64,000 bases of DNA from Neurospora tetraspora (GCF_033439725.1 NW_026944383.1:558001-622000), one strand, 5' to 3'; positions 12,745-25,437 are shown, counted from the first letter of the stretch. Program-made: numbers and translations. The notes: a model not told the origin generated them from the sequence alone.

Positions 12745-14580
12745 TTATACCTCAATCGTGAAATGGCTGATCTGCGAGTAATAAGCATGAACAGCCAGCT
12801 CAAGGAGCCACACGTCACCAAAGACCTCGGCACCATCGAATCCGCCAATGACCAGCAGACGACTATCGTAGAGCACCGCGCCGTGATATCCCCTCCCGCT
12901 GGGCGGTAAGCCGTAGACCCGCCTCTTGTCCCACGACATGGTCACCAGGTTTAGGAGGAGGACCTCGTTGGAGTACTCGTTTCCGTCGTGGCCGCCAATG
13001 ACGAACAGGTACGAGCCGACGATGGTCGCCGTGTGCGACAGCCGGCGGTACGTGATGGGGATCTGGACGGCCTTCCACACGTGCGTGTCGACGTCGTAGA
13101 CCCAGACGTCGTTGAAGCACTCACCGCCGTCGGAGCCACCGTAGATGATCAGCTTGGAACCCACCATGTTGGCGGTGTGATAGCCGCGCGCCTTAGGCCG
13201 GATATCGCCGCCGCTAGTGGACATTCCTGATGCTCGTGCTTCGCTCTTCCCACCGCCGCTTCCTCCTCCTCCTCCTGTCGATGATGAAGATGACTGATCG
13301 TCTGGCCCCGGTGACCCTTCTGATATTAGTTTCCACGACATTTTGTTGATGTCGCTCACGTCAAGCCGCCATATGTCGTTGAGCGCGCGGACACCGTCAC
13401 CGCCGCCGAACACGTAGATGCCGTTCTTGTAGAGACATGCCGTGTGCGCCCGTCGCTTCGAGGGGAAGTCCTTCCCTAGGATACGGGGCTTGGACCACCG
13501 GAAGTTGACAGTGTCCAGCACGTAGACGTCGTTGTAGTAGCTCGGCCCGTCGCCGCCACCAAAGACAATCAGCTTCTTGCCCACGGCGGTGCACGTCATG
13601 GCGCGCAGCGGCACTGGGATCTCGCCCACCACCTGGGGAGCTGACCAGTAGAAGGCGTCGGCGTCCAGCACGTACAGCGAGTTGAAGCACGTCCGCGAGT
13701 CGCACCCGCCAAAGACGTAGACGTTGGACCCGATCAGCGTCGTGGTATGCGCACGCAGCGCCGTGTGTGATGCTCCTGATACGGGCGCCTTGCTCCAGTA
13801 CATGCCGGATGACGGCGCCGGGGGCACGTCCGGGGCGGTCCGGGGATCTACCAGCGGCGGGAAGGGAGCGTGGTGTATCATTTGGGCACCGGGTCGAGCG
13901 CCGCGTGTGCCGCTCGCGCGAGCAACGGCCGAGGAAGATGCCGAGGTGCCAGGGCGGCCGCTCGCGATGGCGGATGTGGACCGCATGCCGGCCGGACGCC
14001 TGGATGATGCCTCCTTACCGCTGCCGGCAGACGAGTCCTTGCGCTCTCTCGTAGTGGCAGTGCCTATTAGGGTTGTCGTGGAACCTATTAAGGTTGTCGT
14101 GGAAGAATGTGTGCTATCTCGGTTATCGGGTAGGGCAGTGCTCGGCTGCCTGTAACCTGTCGAGGAGGGCGTCGGCGTGGCTGCTTTGTGGGGAGGGACG
14201 GCGTGCGGATAGACGGGCTGGGAGACGGTCAAGGAGGAGGCTGCGTTGACAGCTGCGTTCACAGCCGTTGAAAGCGAGCGCTGGCGAATGGACAATTCCG
14301 AGGCTTTGGATAGCTCAGAGGGTCTGCGCTGACGGTCTTGGATCTGGGTCCGGGTCGATAGCTGGCCGGGAGTGTGTGTCTGGGAGCGGGGGACGGGAGG
14401 GGTTCGAGCATGGAGCTCCTCATCATCGAAGATGGCGGATCCCCTGCCCTCGGTGGGAGTAGTTGCGATGGGTGCGATCTTGCGTGAAGGCATAGCGGTG
14501 TTCAATGGCGACTGCGGTATGGGCGGAGGCGGCCTGTCCCGCCCTGCTCCTGCTCCTGCTGCTCTGGCCTGGTCCGCCAT
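12745..14580 (-). CDS. Kelch-repeat protein with disordered N-terminus
   Basis: A single uninterrupted frame of 611 codons from ATG 14580 to TAA 12745-12747. Residues 1-255 are low in complexity, rich in Ser, Thr, Pro and Ala, including two adjacent STTTLIGT-type repeats. From about residue 265 there are six kelch blades, each with the Gly-Gly doublet (FGGCDS, FGGGDG, FGGGDG, YGGSDG, IGGHDG, IGGFDG) at about 291, 340, 393, 480, 530 and 577, enough for a beta-propeller. A Ser/Gly-rich insert (about 430-455) separates blades three and four. Such propellers are protein-binding platforms; related fungal proteins act in polarity and morphogenesis, but the partner of this one is unknown. It is divergently arranged with dus3. 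High GC in the third codon position supports real coding use. Confidence 0.85.
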   Translation of the reverse strand: MADQARAAGAGAGRDRPPPPIPQSPLNTAMPSRKIAPIATTPTEGRGSAIFDDEELHARTPPVPRSQTHTPGQLSTRTQIQDRQRRPSELSKASELSIRQRSLSTAVNAAVNAASSLTVSQPVYPHAVPPHKAATPTPSSTGYRQPSTALPDNRDSTHSSTTTLIGSTTTLIGTATTRERKDSSAGSGKEASSRRPAGMRSTSAIASGRPGTSASSSAVARASGTRGARPGAQMIHHAPFPPLVDPRTAPDVPPAPSSGMYWSKAPVSGASHTALRAHTTTLIGSNVYVFGGCDSRTCFNSLYVLDADAFYWSAPQVVGEIPVPLRAMTCTAVGKKLIVFGGGDGPSYYNDVYVLDTVNFRWSKPRILGKDFPSKRRAHTACLYKNGIYVFGGGDGVRALNDIWRLDVSDINKMSWKLISEGSPGPDDQSSSSSTGGGGGSGGGKSEARASGMSTSGGDIRPKARGYHTANMVGSKLIIYGGSDGGECFNDVWVYDVDTHVWKAVQIPITYRRLSHTATIVGSYLFVIGGHDGNEYSNEVLLLNLVTMSWDKRRVYGLPPSGRGYHGAVLYDSRLLVIGGFDGAEVFGDVWLLELAVHAYYSQISHFTIEV

Positions 14581-15985
14581 CGTGGATTCATATGCGCATG
14601 TCGCGGCGCATCAATTGAAGGGGTTCTCGGCGGACGAGGAGACAAGAGCCCGATGTCGTGTAGGTATTCGGTGCCCCCTTTGTCCGTGTCGGTAGCGTCT
14701 CGGTTGCGTTTGGCCAATGCTCTGCGGCACGAGCTGAATACGTCGATAGGGCGGTCGAGATAGGAGGGTGACTGGCGATCAGGTACCGGGAGCAAATGGG
14801 ACTTTGGTTGTAACGGTAAAAAGGTCGGGTAGGGAAAGACGGGAAGTTTATGTTCCTTGGTTGAGGCAGTGAGGAGGTGGTTCGGGTGTTACTGTGATGT
14901 TTGTTGGAGACGGGACTCAAGCATTAGTACGCTAGTGCTGTAATTGGGCGGCATGGAAGAACGGAAGCAAGGCCTCGCAGATGTCAGCCCTCCACACTGA
15001 AACTGCACACACTGCGGGCCCTTGCATAAACTTGTCACTGTGGGCGAGCGGGGTGCCATTTGGCCATTCGTTCAGTGCCATCCATTTTCAGGAATTACCT
15101 CTAGGGTCTCATGCTTCCGTCTTCCGCTCCGGGCCTCTGCCGGACACCCACTTGCCGACGGGAGTTTCTAATCCGGGACCGAATTTAGAGGTATGCCGAA
15201 GTCATGCATGTTGAGGTAAATGTTCGACTTTTGGTCCATACTACCAACTCCTTTTGCTTTGGTCGACTGAGGCCCGGACCTATACCATAATAGTGTCTGC
15301 CATCTGATAGCACAGCGGCCCGTGTCCTATGTGGGGTGGCCGATGGAGAGATCCGATGATAGAGTCCGGGCGAGATCTCTTGATCAATATTGTCACAGTA
15401 CTGTTGTGATGCCTGGTTTGTGGGGTTGCACACTGAACGGGACTTTGTGGACTCTCAATCTTTGGGACAGTCTAGATCCGGAAGCTTCATTCAGCCTTAT
15501 CAGACTAGCACCTTGCTGGCCGGAATTGCAACAGATTGCTGTGGTTGTTTAAGGTCCGGGTCACCTCAACAACTAAGCAGTTGACCACTGCTAAAGTATT
15601 CAGGAATTCACAGGAGCGGCCGTTCCCAGCCCTGCCCACGAAAAAGGAGGTACCGAAACCAACCGAATTGAATGCTGTGATTGGAGCCGACTGCATGAGG
15701 AAGCAGATCGGCGTTGGCACTAAAACACCGATTTGATCGCTAACCCCGCTGTGGGCCCCCAGTCTAGGCCGCTCGCTGCTCCCGGGGATGCACTCAACGC
15801 AATGGAATTTCCAGGTTGCAGCGGCACGGGTGGGTACCTGTTACGGTTCCCGAGAACGGGCCCGGGGGTGCAACACAGATGCAAATTTCACATCCCGGCC
15901 GGCAATCCAGCTATTAGTCTCACCCGACCTAGCACTCAACTTGGGGTCAGACTCATTCGGGTACACTTCCACTCTCAATCTTATA
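14581..15985. promoter_or_regulatory. Shared intergenic region of two divergent genes
   Basis: A 1.4-kb interval separates the start of the kelch gene (-) from the start of dus3 (+), so both promoters lie here. I cannot point to a defined TATA or factor site. The open frame that runs into dus3 from 15788 is in phase with it but lacks strong support; the ATG at 15986 begins the conserved acidic N-terminus of Dus3. Confidence 0.5.
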
Positions 15986-18318
15986 ATGGAGTCCCAAGAG
16001 ACGGCAAAGCGTCCTATCGAGGAGCCCAACGACGCTGTTGTGGTTCAAGACGCCGAGCCAGCATCTAAGCGCGTTAAGCTGGACGATCAGCCTCAACCTC
16101 AACCTCAGCCTCAAACCGAAGAGGAGAAGCCAAAGGAGCAACGGCAAGATGACAGGGATAAGAGACGGGGCATTGCTCCCATTAAGAAAGAGTTAGTACA
16201 TCTTGTTCATCTTCTCATCTCTTCATACAAGCTTACATGTCCTAGGTATCTTGTTGTGCTCCCAAGCCAGGTCGCCAAAACTGCCGAGGTAGTCGATGAT
16301 GATGCTGCCGAGGGAAGGACTGCTCCTGATGCTGAGGCAGCTACCGGAAAGGGAGGAAAGAAGAAGAGGCCAAAAGGCCAGAACAAGGAGCGTGAGTTCG
16401 GTATCTTTGCCGATGCTCAGCGCCTGTGCAACTCTGTTGCCTGGACCCCCGAGTTCTCTCCCCGGCACTGCAAGCATGGTGAACGCTGCAACGCTCTTCA
16501 CGACATCCGCAAGTACCTGAAGGAGGGCCGTCGTCCTGATCTTAAAGTCTTTGGTGGCAAATGCCCAGTCTGGGAGACCCACGGCAAGTGTTCATCTGGC
16601 TGGCGTTGTCTCTTCGTTGAAAGCCACATGAAGGAGATTGAGCACGAAGATGGTCGGAAGGAGTTGGTTCTCACCGACGACCCTACCAAGATAAAGCCAG
16701 AGACCACTTCTTCAGTACCGCCCGAGGAGGAGTCAATGGATGCCAGGGCTGGTGTATACAACGTTGTCGCCCCGGCTGTTAAGCTCGCCCTGTCGCGAAA
16801 GAAGATTCAGCATGAAAAGTCCGACCAATACCTGAAATGGATGGCCAAGGACTCCGAGCTCGCCCGGATTCACTACCACAAACAGAAAGACGACGACGAC
16901 GTGGCCAAGGACTATGCGGCTCAATACGTCGAGCCCCCCCTGAAGCCCTCAGAAAAGCGAAGGATCTACTTCGGCCGCGAGACCCCCGTGCTCGCCCCCT
17001 TGACCACGCAAGGAAACCTGCCTTTCCGCCGTCTCTGCGTGGAGCTGGGCGCCGAAATCACCTACTCGGAAATGGCCCTGGGGCTCCCTCTGCTCCAAGG
17101 ACAAAAGGCCGACTGGACCTTGATGCGCGCCCACGAGAGCGAAATCACTCATCCGCGCTACACGCCCACCGGCATCGTCGACCCAGCATACGACAACGCC
17201 AAGGATCTCAAGTTCGGCGTCCAGATCACCGCACATGCCCCCTGGATCGCCATCAAGTCCGCCGAGACCCTCGCCCGCTACCTCCCCCACCTCCGCGTCA
17301 TCGACCTCAACTGCGGCTGCCCCATCGACATGGTCTACAAGTCCGGCGCCGGCTCCGCCCTGCTCGACGCCCCGTCCAAGCTCGAGCGCATGATCCGCGG
17401 CATGAACACCGTCTCAGGCGACGTGCCCGTGACCGCCAAGATCCGCATGGGCGTCCGCGACAACCACCTGACGGCCCAAAAGTTGGTCGAGCGCCTCGCG
17501 CTCGGCGCCCCTGACATTCGCGCTGTCTCCGGTGCCCCGGGTTGCGCGGCCGTCACGCTGCACGGCCGCACCCGCCAGCAGCGATACACCAAGGCGGCGG
17601 ACTGGGGCTATATTGCCGAGTGCGCGGCGCTGGTCAAGTCGTTCAACGAGAAGGCGGACTCCTTGCAGGACACGATCCGCGAGGCCGACGAGCGCAGCTT
17701 GCCCAACGGCGGACGCATGTACTTTGTCGGCAACGGCGACTGCTACTCGCACGTGGACTACTTCAACCACGTGGACAACGCCGGTGTGGACTCGGTCATG
17801 GTCGGCCGCGGCGCCATTATCAAGCCGTGGATCTTTGAGGAGATCACGGCCGGCCAGTACCTGGATAAGTCAGCCACGGAGCGGTTGGCGTACGTGGAGA
17901 AGTTTGCCAAGTACGGTATGGAGGCGTGGGGATCGGATGAGCTGGGCTTGAACTATACCCGTCGCTTTTTGCTCGAGTTCTTGAGCTTCTTCCATCGTTA
18001 TGTGCCGATTGGCTTGTTGGAGTACTTGCCCCCTGCTATGAACGATCGGCCGCCGGCGTATAAGGGCCGGAACGAGCTGGAGACGTTGTTGGCTAGTAAG
18101 AATTATTTGGATTGGATTAAGATCAGGTTAGTTGCCCCCCCCTTGCCGTCGTGCCTTTGGGCTGGCTCTCTAAAGAAAAAGTTGTTCGCGGAATTTGTGC
18201 TAACATCGTCTGCAAAACGAAAAATAGTGAAATGTTCCTCGGCCCCGCTCCTCCCAACTTCAAGTTCCAGCCCAAGCACAAGTCCAACGCCTATGAGAAT
18301 ATCGAGGCCGAAGGTTAA
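15986..18318 (+). CDS. dus3: tRNA-dihydrouridine(47) synthase Dus3
   Basis: Exons 15986-16191, 16246-18126 and 18228-18318 give 725 residues. The enzyme reduces uridine 47 in the variable loop of cytosolic tRNAs with FMN and NAD(P)H. Two CCCH zinc fingers are visible (about residues 133-160 and 178-206), the hallmark that separates Dus3 from other Dus proteins. The FMN-binding TIM-barrel domain runs from about 320 ([17 protein letters not shown]) to about 610; the NCGCP motif at about 424-428 carries the expected active-site Cys near 427. The C-terminus continues through exon 3 as [20 protein letters not shown], as in orthologues. The N-terminus has a run of Gln-Pro repeats. Intron 1 is 54 nt, a multiple of three and free of stops, so retained transcripts would stay open. 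The start was chosen over the upstream in-frame ATG at 15788 because conservation begins at 15986. Confidence 0.93.
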
Positions 18319-20156
18319 ATCAAAGGAGATCACCACCGACCGCTCAATCAGAAAAGGGTGCACAGAGGAGGAGGCATAAGAAAGAAGGCGCCTTTCAGGG
18401 AAGAAAGATTCATGCAGCTAGCTGGATCGCGAGTGACGTCGGTGATAGATAGATATATATAAAATAAAAAGACTACGTACATAATGAATCACACCTATAC
18501 TGGGAACATAACTTGGGACATCGAAAATGTGTAGTAGAGAAAACTTTTGGACTTGCAGAGAGAAAGATTGTGAGAGCTCTTATTGTACTCCTAAAACACA
18601 CACACGGATGGCGACATCATCACCACAACGGTTCGCTGCGATAGACTCTGGATATGTTCATATGTCCACACATGAATGAAGCGAGGGTTTGCTGAAGCGC
18701 GCTCGCGAGTTGTACATCTGTACTACAGCTTACTCCGTAAAGGGCTATCTATCTATGCAAGGAGATGTTTAGTACTCTGGATGGACATCATGATCATCGA
18801 TTCTGCTGCTCACTTATAAACAAAACTTTACCTGTGCAATTGAAGCCGAACATTGAAAACAAGGAGGGCAACTGTGATAAGCACATGTCAAGCACCAGTC
18901 AGATAGATCATTAGGTCTTTCATCCGATCTGGATTGTCGTCATATATATGAAAAGCCCTGCCTATTCCATCCGTTCGTTGTAAACTGGTTTCCTCTCTTT
19001 CTTCATCTTTTAGTATCTTACCGTGTATTACTTTCATAATTTTACGTGTTGTAACACCAAGCGTACCATGGAAAACGCGAGACATGAATAATGAAGGAGC
19101 TGTCATTCATGATTACAATCTCATGCCTCTAATAGCATACATACATACCTGAGTAACGACCGTTCTACGTCAATGTAATGTTCACGTCATTGCCCTTTCT
19201 TTTTCAACTTTTCCTTTTCTTCGTACTACCAACAAACTCGCTAATGAAAAGACGGTATGATAATGATGACATACGGTAAGGATATATCTATGAAAAAAAA
19301 AGGATAACCCATATAATCGCTACAAGGTATACAACAACCAACAACCAACAACCAACACAAGCTGACGAAGACTCCCTTTGTGTGTGTAAGCTAACCAACC
19401 ACTAGCCAGCCACGCTTCCGTCCCTATGCCCATCCTATGCCGCCCGGCGTGGGATACGCCTCTCCACGCCTCGTCTCGCCTCTCGCCTCTCTCGTCTTTG
19501 ATTTTCATATCTTGTATCTCCTTTAGCTTTTGGACCGCTTCCGCTTCCTCCATCCGTCATGCACCATGTTCAAAGCGCCCTTCCCTTCTTAGCTCGCCCG
19601 CCCGCCCGCTCGAATGGGATGAAGGTACGTCTGATAAAAGACGTACCCACCCACTCGCCCACTGTGTCATCTAGGTATAAGGATGTAAAGAGAACCTTTC
19701 AGCCTCTTATGATAACAGTGTTGTAACTGATCGTTGTGTTTGTGTCTGTCTTGGTTGATGACGCTTGATTAACCGTTTCTGCCCTCCTTCCTTTCGATGC
19801 GTAATGATTAGTTTGAAGAAGCAATCACACGTGCCTCTGCGTACTTGCATTATGGTCTTCCTGTGACCGTAAAGCACGGTGATTTCCTGTGAAGTAGGCG
19901 TAAGATCAAGGAGTTCGGGTTTTGACTGCTGCGGTGTCTGGTCGTTGGGTTGGCGATTCGGTGGCCATTGGGTGGGCCGCTCCCAGGAGGCCGGCGCTTT
20001 GCACATGGTAGATCCAGAGCTCGCACTCCAGCTCGCACGATCTGGGTTGTATTAAGAAGACGAGACCGAGTGCCGAAGGTGAGAAGAGCGTGGCATGAAC
20101 CGCGGCGTCTCGATGTGCATTTTGATAAGACCATTCCGCCTGTGTCCCTTGCCTCT
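18319..20156. other. Intergenic region between converging dus3 and pex13
   Basis: Contains the two 3' ends and no credible coding frame. It is relatively AT-rich from 18400 to 19330. A short tandem repeat of the 7-mer ACAACCA (three perfect copies) lies at 19334-19354, and an ATAC repeat near 19136-19148. Confidence 0.5.
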
Positions 20157-21664
20157 CTAAGAAAAGAACTGCGACTTCTGGAAGCTCTCCACGCTGATAT
20201 CGCTAGCCTTGGCCGCCGGTAGGGCCGGAACTAGCACTTTCTTACCCGCATCGCTGAGGATGCTGCTCAGGGAGTTGGCTCTCGTGTCACCGTCAATGCT
20301 AATGGACGGGGCTCCGGCGATAGCGGCAACAGGCTGTCCAGGCTTCTTGAGCACCTCGAGGAAGGTTGCCGGTAGATAGCCGACTCTTCCGTCGCGGGCA
20401 CGGCACTTCCACCACTCGCTAGGCTGGCCGAGAGGGTCGCTCTTGCTGAGGACGGCGACCAGATCGCCCTTGTGAACTTCGAGGTCGACGCCCGGGACGA
20501 TCTCGCCATTCCCCTGCATGGCGGGCGAGAAGTCGTACAGTACGCGGCAGAACTCGAGCTTGGTCGGGTCGATGGTTTGTTGTTGGGCGACAACGAGCTG
20601 GCGCTTCTTTTCCTCTTCCTCGGCGTTGGAGGCCAGCGACTTGATCACCCTGCTCATCACGTAGGGCAGGCCGAAGGCGGCGAGAGCGAAGAAGATGAGC
20701 GGCTTTCGGCTGGGCTTGGGCATGGCACCGGCGGCACCACCGGCAGCCGCTGCAGCACCGCCCTTGCCGCGTCCCTCGAACATCGCAAAAGAGGCTGGGG
20801 TGAGACTGGTGGCGTCGGCTGGTAGAGGCTTGCCGGTAATCTTGGCGAACACGGTCCTGATCCAGCGCATGATGGTGAAGATGCCCAGGATGGAACCTAG
20901 CGTCTGGCGAAGATTGCCAAACTGCTCTGCGACAGCGACCATGGCTAAGCTGATGTTAGTAAATCAGTTGCGTCTGACTGGGGGTGGGCAAATGGGATGA
21001 TGTAACGTACCGAAGAAACTCGAGTGTGTCGCCATATAAGTGCTCTCAAGCATTTGCGCAAAGCCTCCGAACGCGCCGACAACGCCTTCCAGCATCTGGA
21101 ACGTGGCCATCGTGCTCATGTTGAAGCGGTTGGTCAAGCTTTCCGGGTTGTTGGGATCGCCAGGCATGCCACCCATACCTCCTCCATACATGCCGCCGCC
21201 GCCGTACATTCCACCGCCATACATCGATCCGCCATAACCGCCGTACATCGAACTGCCATACCCGCCCATACCCCCATACCGAGAATAGGGGCTGGAATAG
21301 GGCGACGAATATGCCGAGCCGTATGAAGAGCCGTATGTTGTACCGTACGAGCCTACGCCTACGCCGTATGGTGATGCGCCCATCGCGCCCATCGGTCTGC
21401 TGTAGTTGGCGGCATTTTGGTTGACGGAGGCGGTCAGACTGGCAGGTCTCGCGGGGATGGCCGGGGTTGAGCCTGATGTTGTCGTTGTGTTTGACTCTGA
21501 TGATGGCGTCGCGGCCGAAGAGGCTGCTGGTGCGGGCGCTGTATCATTGCGGATTCAATGTCAGTCCCCTGAGTGTCGGGCAACATGGAACGTGGACGAA
21601 AAAACCTACCCGATGCGCCAGACGTCGCGCCTTGTCTTTCCCAGGGTTTCGGAGGGGATGCCAT
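20157..21664 (-). CDS. pex13: Peroxin 13, peroxisomal docking-complex SH3 protein
   Basis: Three exons on the minus strand: 21664-21610, 21538-21011 and 20944-20157, 456 residues, all phases consistent. Pex13 sits in the peroxisomal membrane and, with Pex14 and Pex17, docks the Pex5/Pex7 import receptors. The N-terminal third is typical: a Ser/Pro/Ala linker, then a Tyr-Gly-Ser-rich stretch (about residues 75-140). Hydrophobic segments lie at about 205-227 (LGSILGIFTIMRWIRTVF) and 275-295. The SH3 domain is at about 324-392, with the ALYDF-like motif VLYDF, the paired Trp EWWKC and the GYLPATFLEVL end. Exon 1 is only 55 nt and begins MASPPKPWE, the usual start of fungal Pex13. Intron 1 has a CTGAC branch-like site and ends ATACAG. 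Confidence 0.95.
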
Positions 21665-23084
21665 GACGATGTGTGGATTATCTGATTCCTCCGCCGTTGA
21701 TGGCCGGTGGTAGTGCTCGAGGGATGACTTCGATGGACCGGTAAGGGAGAAAGCGAAAACGGGGGGTCACCGGTGGCCGCCGAGGGATGGTCGTCAGTCT
21801 TAAACGATGGGGTGCAGATGTGCGACGTGCGAATAGTGCGACGGGACAGAATGCGTGTGCGATGCGACAAGCGTCAGGACCACTGGACTTGCTGCTGCAC
21901 TGCTGGGAGCTGGCTGGGCGCCTGGGCTGGTAAAGGGTTGCCGCGGTGGCGAGGGCTGGGCTTTGTTAGCTGGGGATCCCGATTTGGCGGCTGCCTCGCG
22001 TAAATTCGTTAAGGAAAGGGCAGCGCGAGAGAGTGTGTTGAGTTTAACAGGGTCAAGCAGAGTCAACCGGCGTGGTATCAAAAGATAATTAATAACGATT
22101 TTGTTCTTCAGACTTCCTTTTGGGTCCTTCGGATAAAAAGTCAGATCCCCCCAGACAAATCTAGGTATGATCAAACATTGACAGAGGGGGTCGATGTCGT
22201 AGCAGCGGAAAGGTGGAGAATGTGAGTCTGGGGGCGACCACTCTTGTCGCTTTGTCGCTTTCGGACGGCTTGTGAACCTCGGCAACATTTCAGTGGGTAA
22301 CACTGCCTGCATGGGCACTTGCCGACCGGCATGGTCAGCTGCTGTATGTCTTTTGCGACTCCACGAACTTTCCGAATAATGTAAGCTGTAAGAAGGGAAT
22401 TCCGGATGTATGATCGCTCTTTAAACATGGTGGAATGAGAGATACTTGCATGTCAACGTGATAGGCTCGTGCAGTTTGAAGTTCAGGGGGTTTGGTTTAT
22501 CACTGGTTCTGGTAGGCTACCCGATTGCAACTGAGGTCGTTGTAACCGCTCGATGCTGTTCTTTTATAACACTTTGTCAACAAGCCAGCCTCAAGCTCTC
22601 ATCAGCTTGTCTGAATACATGAGTTAAAGTTCAGATTGCCAACTATGGACCCTATTAGCCGTAGGACAGAAAGGAGAAAATATCAGTCTTCATGTGCTTT
22701 GACAAAAAATACCCATGAATTTGTAAATACGCCAACGCCTTTGCAATGCCTCTGTGGGAAAGTGTAACTATCTTTCCCCAATCCTTTGAGTTTTCCTGAA
22801 GGCCTCCTTACTAAAGGATGGTTGATGAGCTCATCGTACGAAAAGCCAACTCCGCTCAACCTATCCTATCCATCACATCAGTCAAGACACTAACAAGGGA
22901 ACCAACACGTCCGGCGGGCCTGTGATCTCTTCAGTGCCAATTCCTGTCACTCCAAAGACCTTTCTTCTTGTCCAACGAGCCACTCATTCCGCTCTCTCCT
23001 TATGTGAAGAACGGATCCAAACATGAGGATAATGATGAGGTGAAAAAGCATGGCTTGACATGACGGAAGGCGGGACCTAGATGT
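21665..23084. other. Region upstream of pex13 and downstream of the kelch-BTB gene
   Basis: The pex13 promoter must lie directly above 21664, and the 3' end of the kelch-BTB gene lies at the far side. Open frames here overlap each other on opposite strands and none resembles a known family. No RNA gene was seen. Confidence 0.45.
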
Positions 23085-25437
23085 TCATGACATCTCCATG
23101 CCCTCGTCCTCATCAAGCTCGCTCTCAAGCACTTGCGTCTGGTTGCTACTTATGCTCTCCTTACGACGTGACGCCCCAGACCCTCCGTCGTGGTAACGAC
23201 CATCGATGCCGACCATCAAATCAAGCTCGTCACCGCCGACCACGCGGCCTTCCGTATCGACCTCCTGAGAGAGCTCGACAAGAGCCGCCCGAGGAAGCCT
23301 CTGGAAGCCGAGCGTGCGTACAACTCTGCCCCAGTGCGTCATACAGAAGGTGGCAGCCCGTTTCCGCAGCCACTCCTCATTCGCCATGCCGGCGCAGTAC
23401 CAGATGATACATGCGTGATCCACGTCAAGCTCCTTCGCCAGTCTGTTTACGCAAAGGAGGCGGAGATGAGGAATGTTGTAGATGTTGGACATGACAAGAA
23501 GGCCAGCCACGTCTGACAGGTCGGCCGTGATGCTCTCATCCTCTTCAGATCCGGGGTCGATACGGTCCGTGTATAGATAGTATAAGAATGCCTTGACAAC
23601 ACTGTAGGGCTCAGGGATATGCATCTTCTTCGTGTGAAATTCGGCCATTTGGCTCGACCATAGGCGTGCAAAGTGTGGCCAGCGTGCCTGGAGTATCAGT
23701 CGATGAACGTGGATTGGCGGAGACGTGGGCGCATCCGGCGACAGCCAGGTCTGATCACCGTCCATCGATTCGGAAGGGTGAACGAGCGCAGAGCCCATGA
23801 TCTCGTCCTCATCATATTCGCGAGAAAGAGCTGTGACGATAAAATCCGTGCCACTTCCGGTCTCGGGAGGCTGGTCGAAGAGTTTAGCGAGATCACATCC
23901 CAGCCCTTTGGACGGCTGTTCGATATGACGCGCTCGGGAAGAAGGCCGTGTGATGTCCGCGCGTGGTTCAGGGGCAAAATTGTTTCCCAAGAACCCATAC
24001 CGGCGCAAATCGATTTCCATGATATCGGACAAGTACTCCTCGAGGCCAGTGCCTCCATGGTCCAGTACATTTGGCTCCGTAGGACACCCGAGCAGCCAGG
24101 CCTTGGTGCCGTCTTCGTTCATGGTGCAATAGTGCCAGCGATATCCGGACTTGAATATCTCCCGGCCGTCGGCCAACTTCTGCCATCGGAGAGATCCCAG
24201 GTCGAGAGCGGACAAGGAGCATTCCTTGGACGAAATTGTCGCCGCCGGTGTAACAAAGTCTAGAAGGGTACCTGACGAGTAGACATGGAAATGAATGCCC
24301 TGTCCCTGCGATGGCACGTTGGGACCGTTGACAAACTTGAGAGCCGAAATAGCACCGGGTGCAGGAGGAGCGTAGGTCTTGAGATGGAACGACGGGGGGT
24401 TGACTTGCGCAGTCCTCGAGTTTGCGGCATACCCAGACGACCCAACAATCGGGGATTGTGCTGCAGGGTAGGAGGGCCTTGGCGAAATGGCGCTTCGAGC
24501 CATACCGGAACGATCCATCGAGCCAATCTGCGGGGGTGAATCGAAGGCCGGACTTCCCTTGAGATCTAGCCACCAGATGTCGCTAACCTTGTCCATCTCC
24601 TCGCTGAGACCCCCGAATACCCATACCCTTTCACCCCATATATATGCTGAATGATCGAACCGGCCCACAAAACGCCAGGATCTTGACCAAGTGAACGTCT
24701 TCAGGTCCAAGTAGCAGATGTCGTCGAGAACGTAGTTGTCGTGACCCGTAATCCCGCCAATGATGAAAAGCTTGTCTTGGTGTAGAACGGCCGCATGTCT
24801 TGCGCGACCTTTGGGAATCGGTCCTGTCACTTGTGGCTGGGTCCAGTGTGCGGTTTTGAGATCGAAAATTATGAGGTCGGATAGATAGGTTCTGTGTTCG
24901 TTTTCGCCGCCGAACACCAAGAGTTTGTCTCCCTTATACAGGGTCGCAGTATGCCCTAGCGGAGAGATCTGTTAGCCAGGCTCAAGACGAGCAGATATGG
25001 CACAATATAAACAGGTGGACCAAGTAACACTAACCCATTCGAACGCCAGGAATGTCACCATAGTTGTCAACTAGGCTCCACTGATGACTGACCAGGTCCA
25101 GTTTCAACACATGATTGTAGACCTCGTCTGTGTATTGGTCGAAACCACCGAAAGCGTAGATTTGGTTGTTCCCGCAGTAGGTGACGGATGCGTTGACGAG
25201 ACAGGCAGGACGCTGTCCAAGGGTCCGGGTGACTTTGGGACGGTACCCATCACCACGGTTTTTGAAGGGAGAGTTTGGCATGATGTAGGTATTGTTGGAA
25301 GAGGCAGCCGAGGCTGGTGTGAGAGTTGAAGTCGTCATGGACGAGGGGATCGCAGGTTGTCCAGCGCCGGACATGACTGGGGTTGGACCACCGAAGATGG
25401 AGGGGGAGTGACCTGCGGGCGTCGAAGGGTGCGCCAT
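23085..25437 (-). CDS. Kelch-BTB protein, Ral2/LZTR1-like
   Basis: Two exons, 25437-25035 and 24955-23085, encode 757 residues; intron 24956-25034 has donor GTTAGT and acceptor GCTAG. The N-terminal half carries kelch blades (YAFGGFDQYTDEVYNHVLKL, LLVFGGENEHRTYLSDLIIF, LFIIGGITGHDNYVLDDICY, VWVFGGLSEEMDKVSDIWWL). The C-terminal part has a BTB/POZ-type fold from about residue 530 (PPIHVHRLILQARWPHFARL, then AFLYYLYTDRID and LLVMSNIYNIPHLRLLCVNR). This kelch-then-BTB order is that of S. pombe Ral2, needed for Ras1 activation in mating and cell shape, and of animal LZTR1, a cullin-3 adaptor for Ras proteins. A Ras-linked role is inferred from that architecture. The ATG at 25437 was taken as start because the upstream open frame begins at TTG. 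The gene is divergent from cdc20. Confidence 0.85.

Noticed and set aside
15788-15985. N-terminal extension of Dus3 by 66 codons
   Set aside because: Open and in frame, but the sequence does not look like Dus3 and the ATG at 15986 starts the typical acidic N-terminus.
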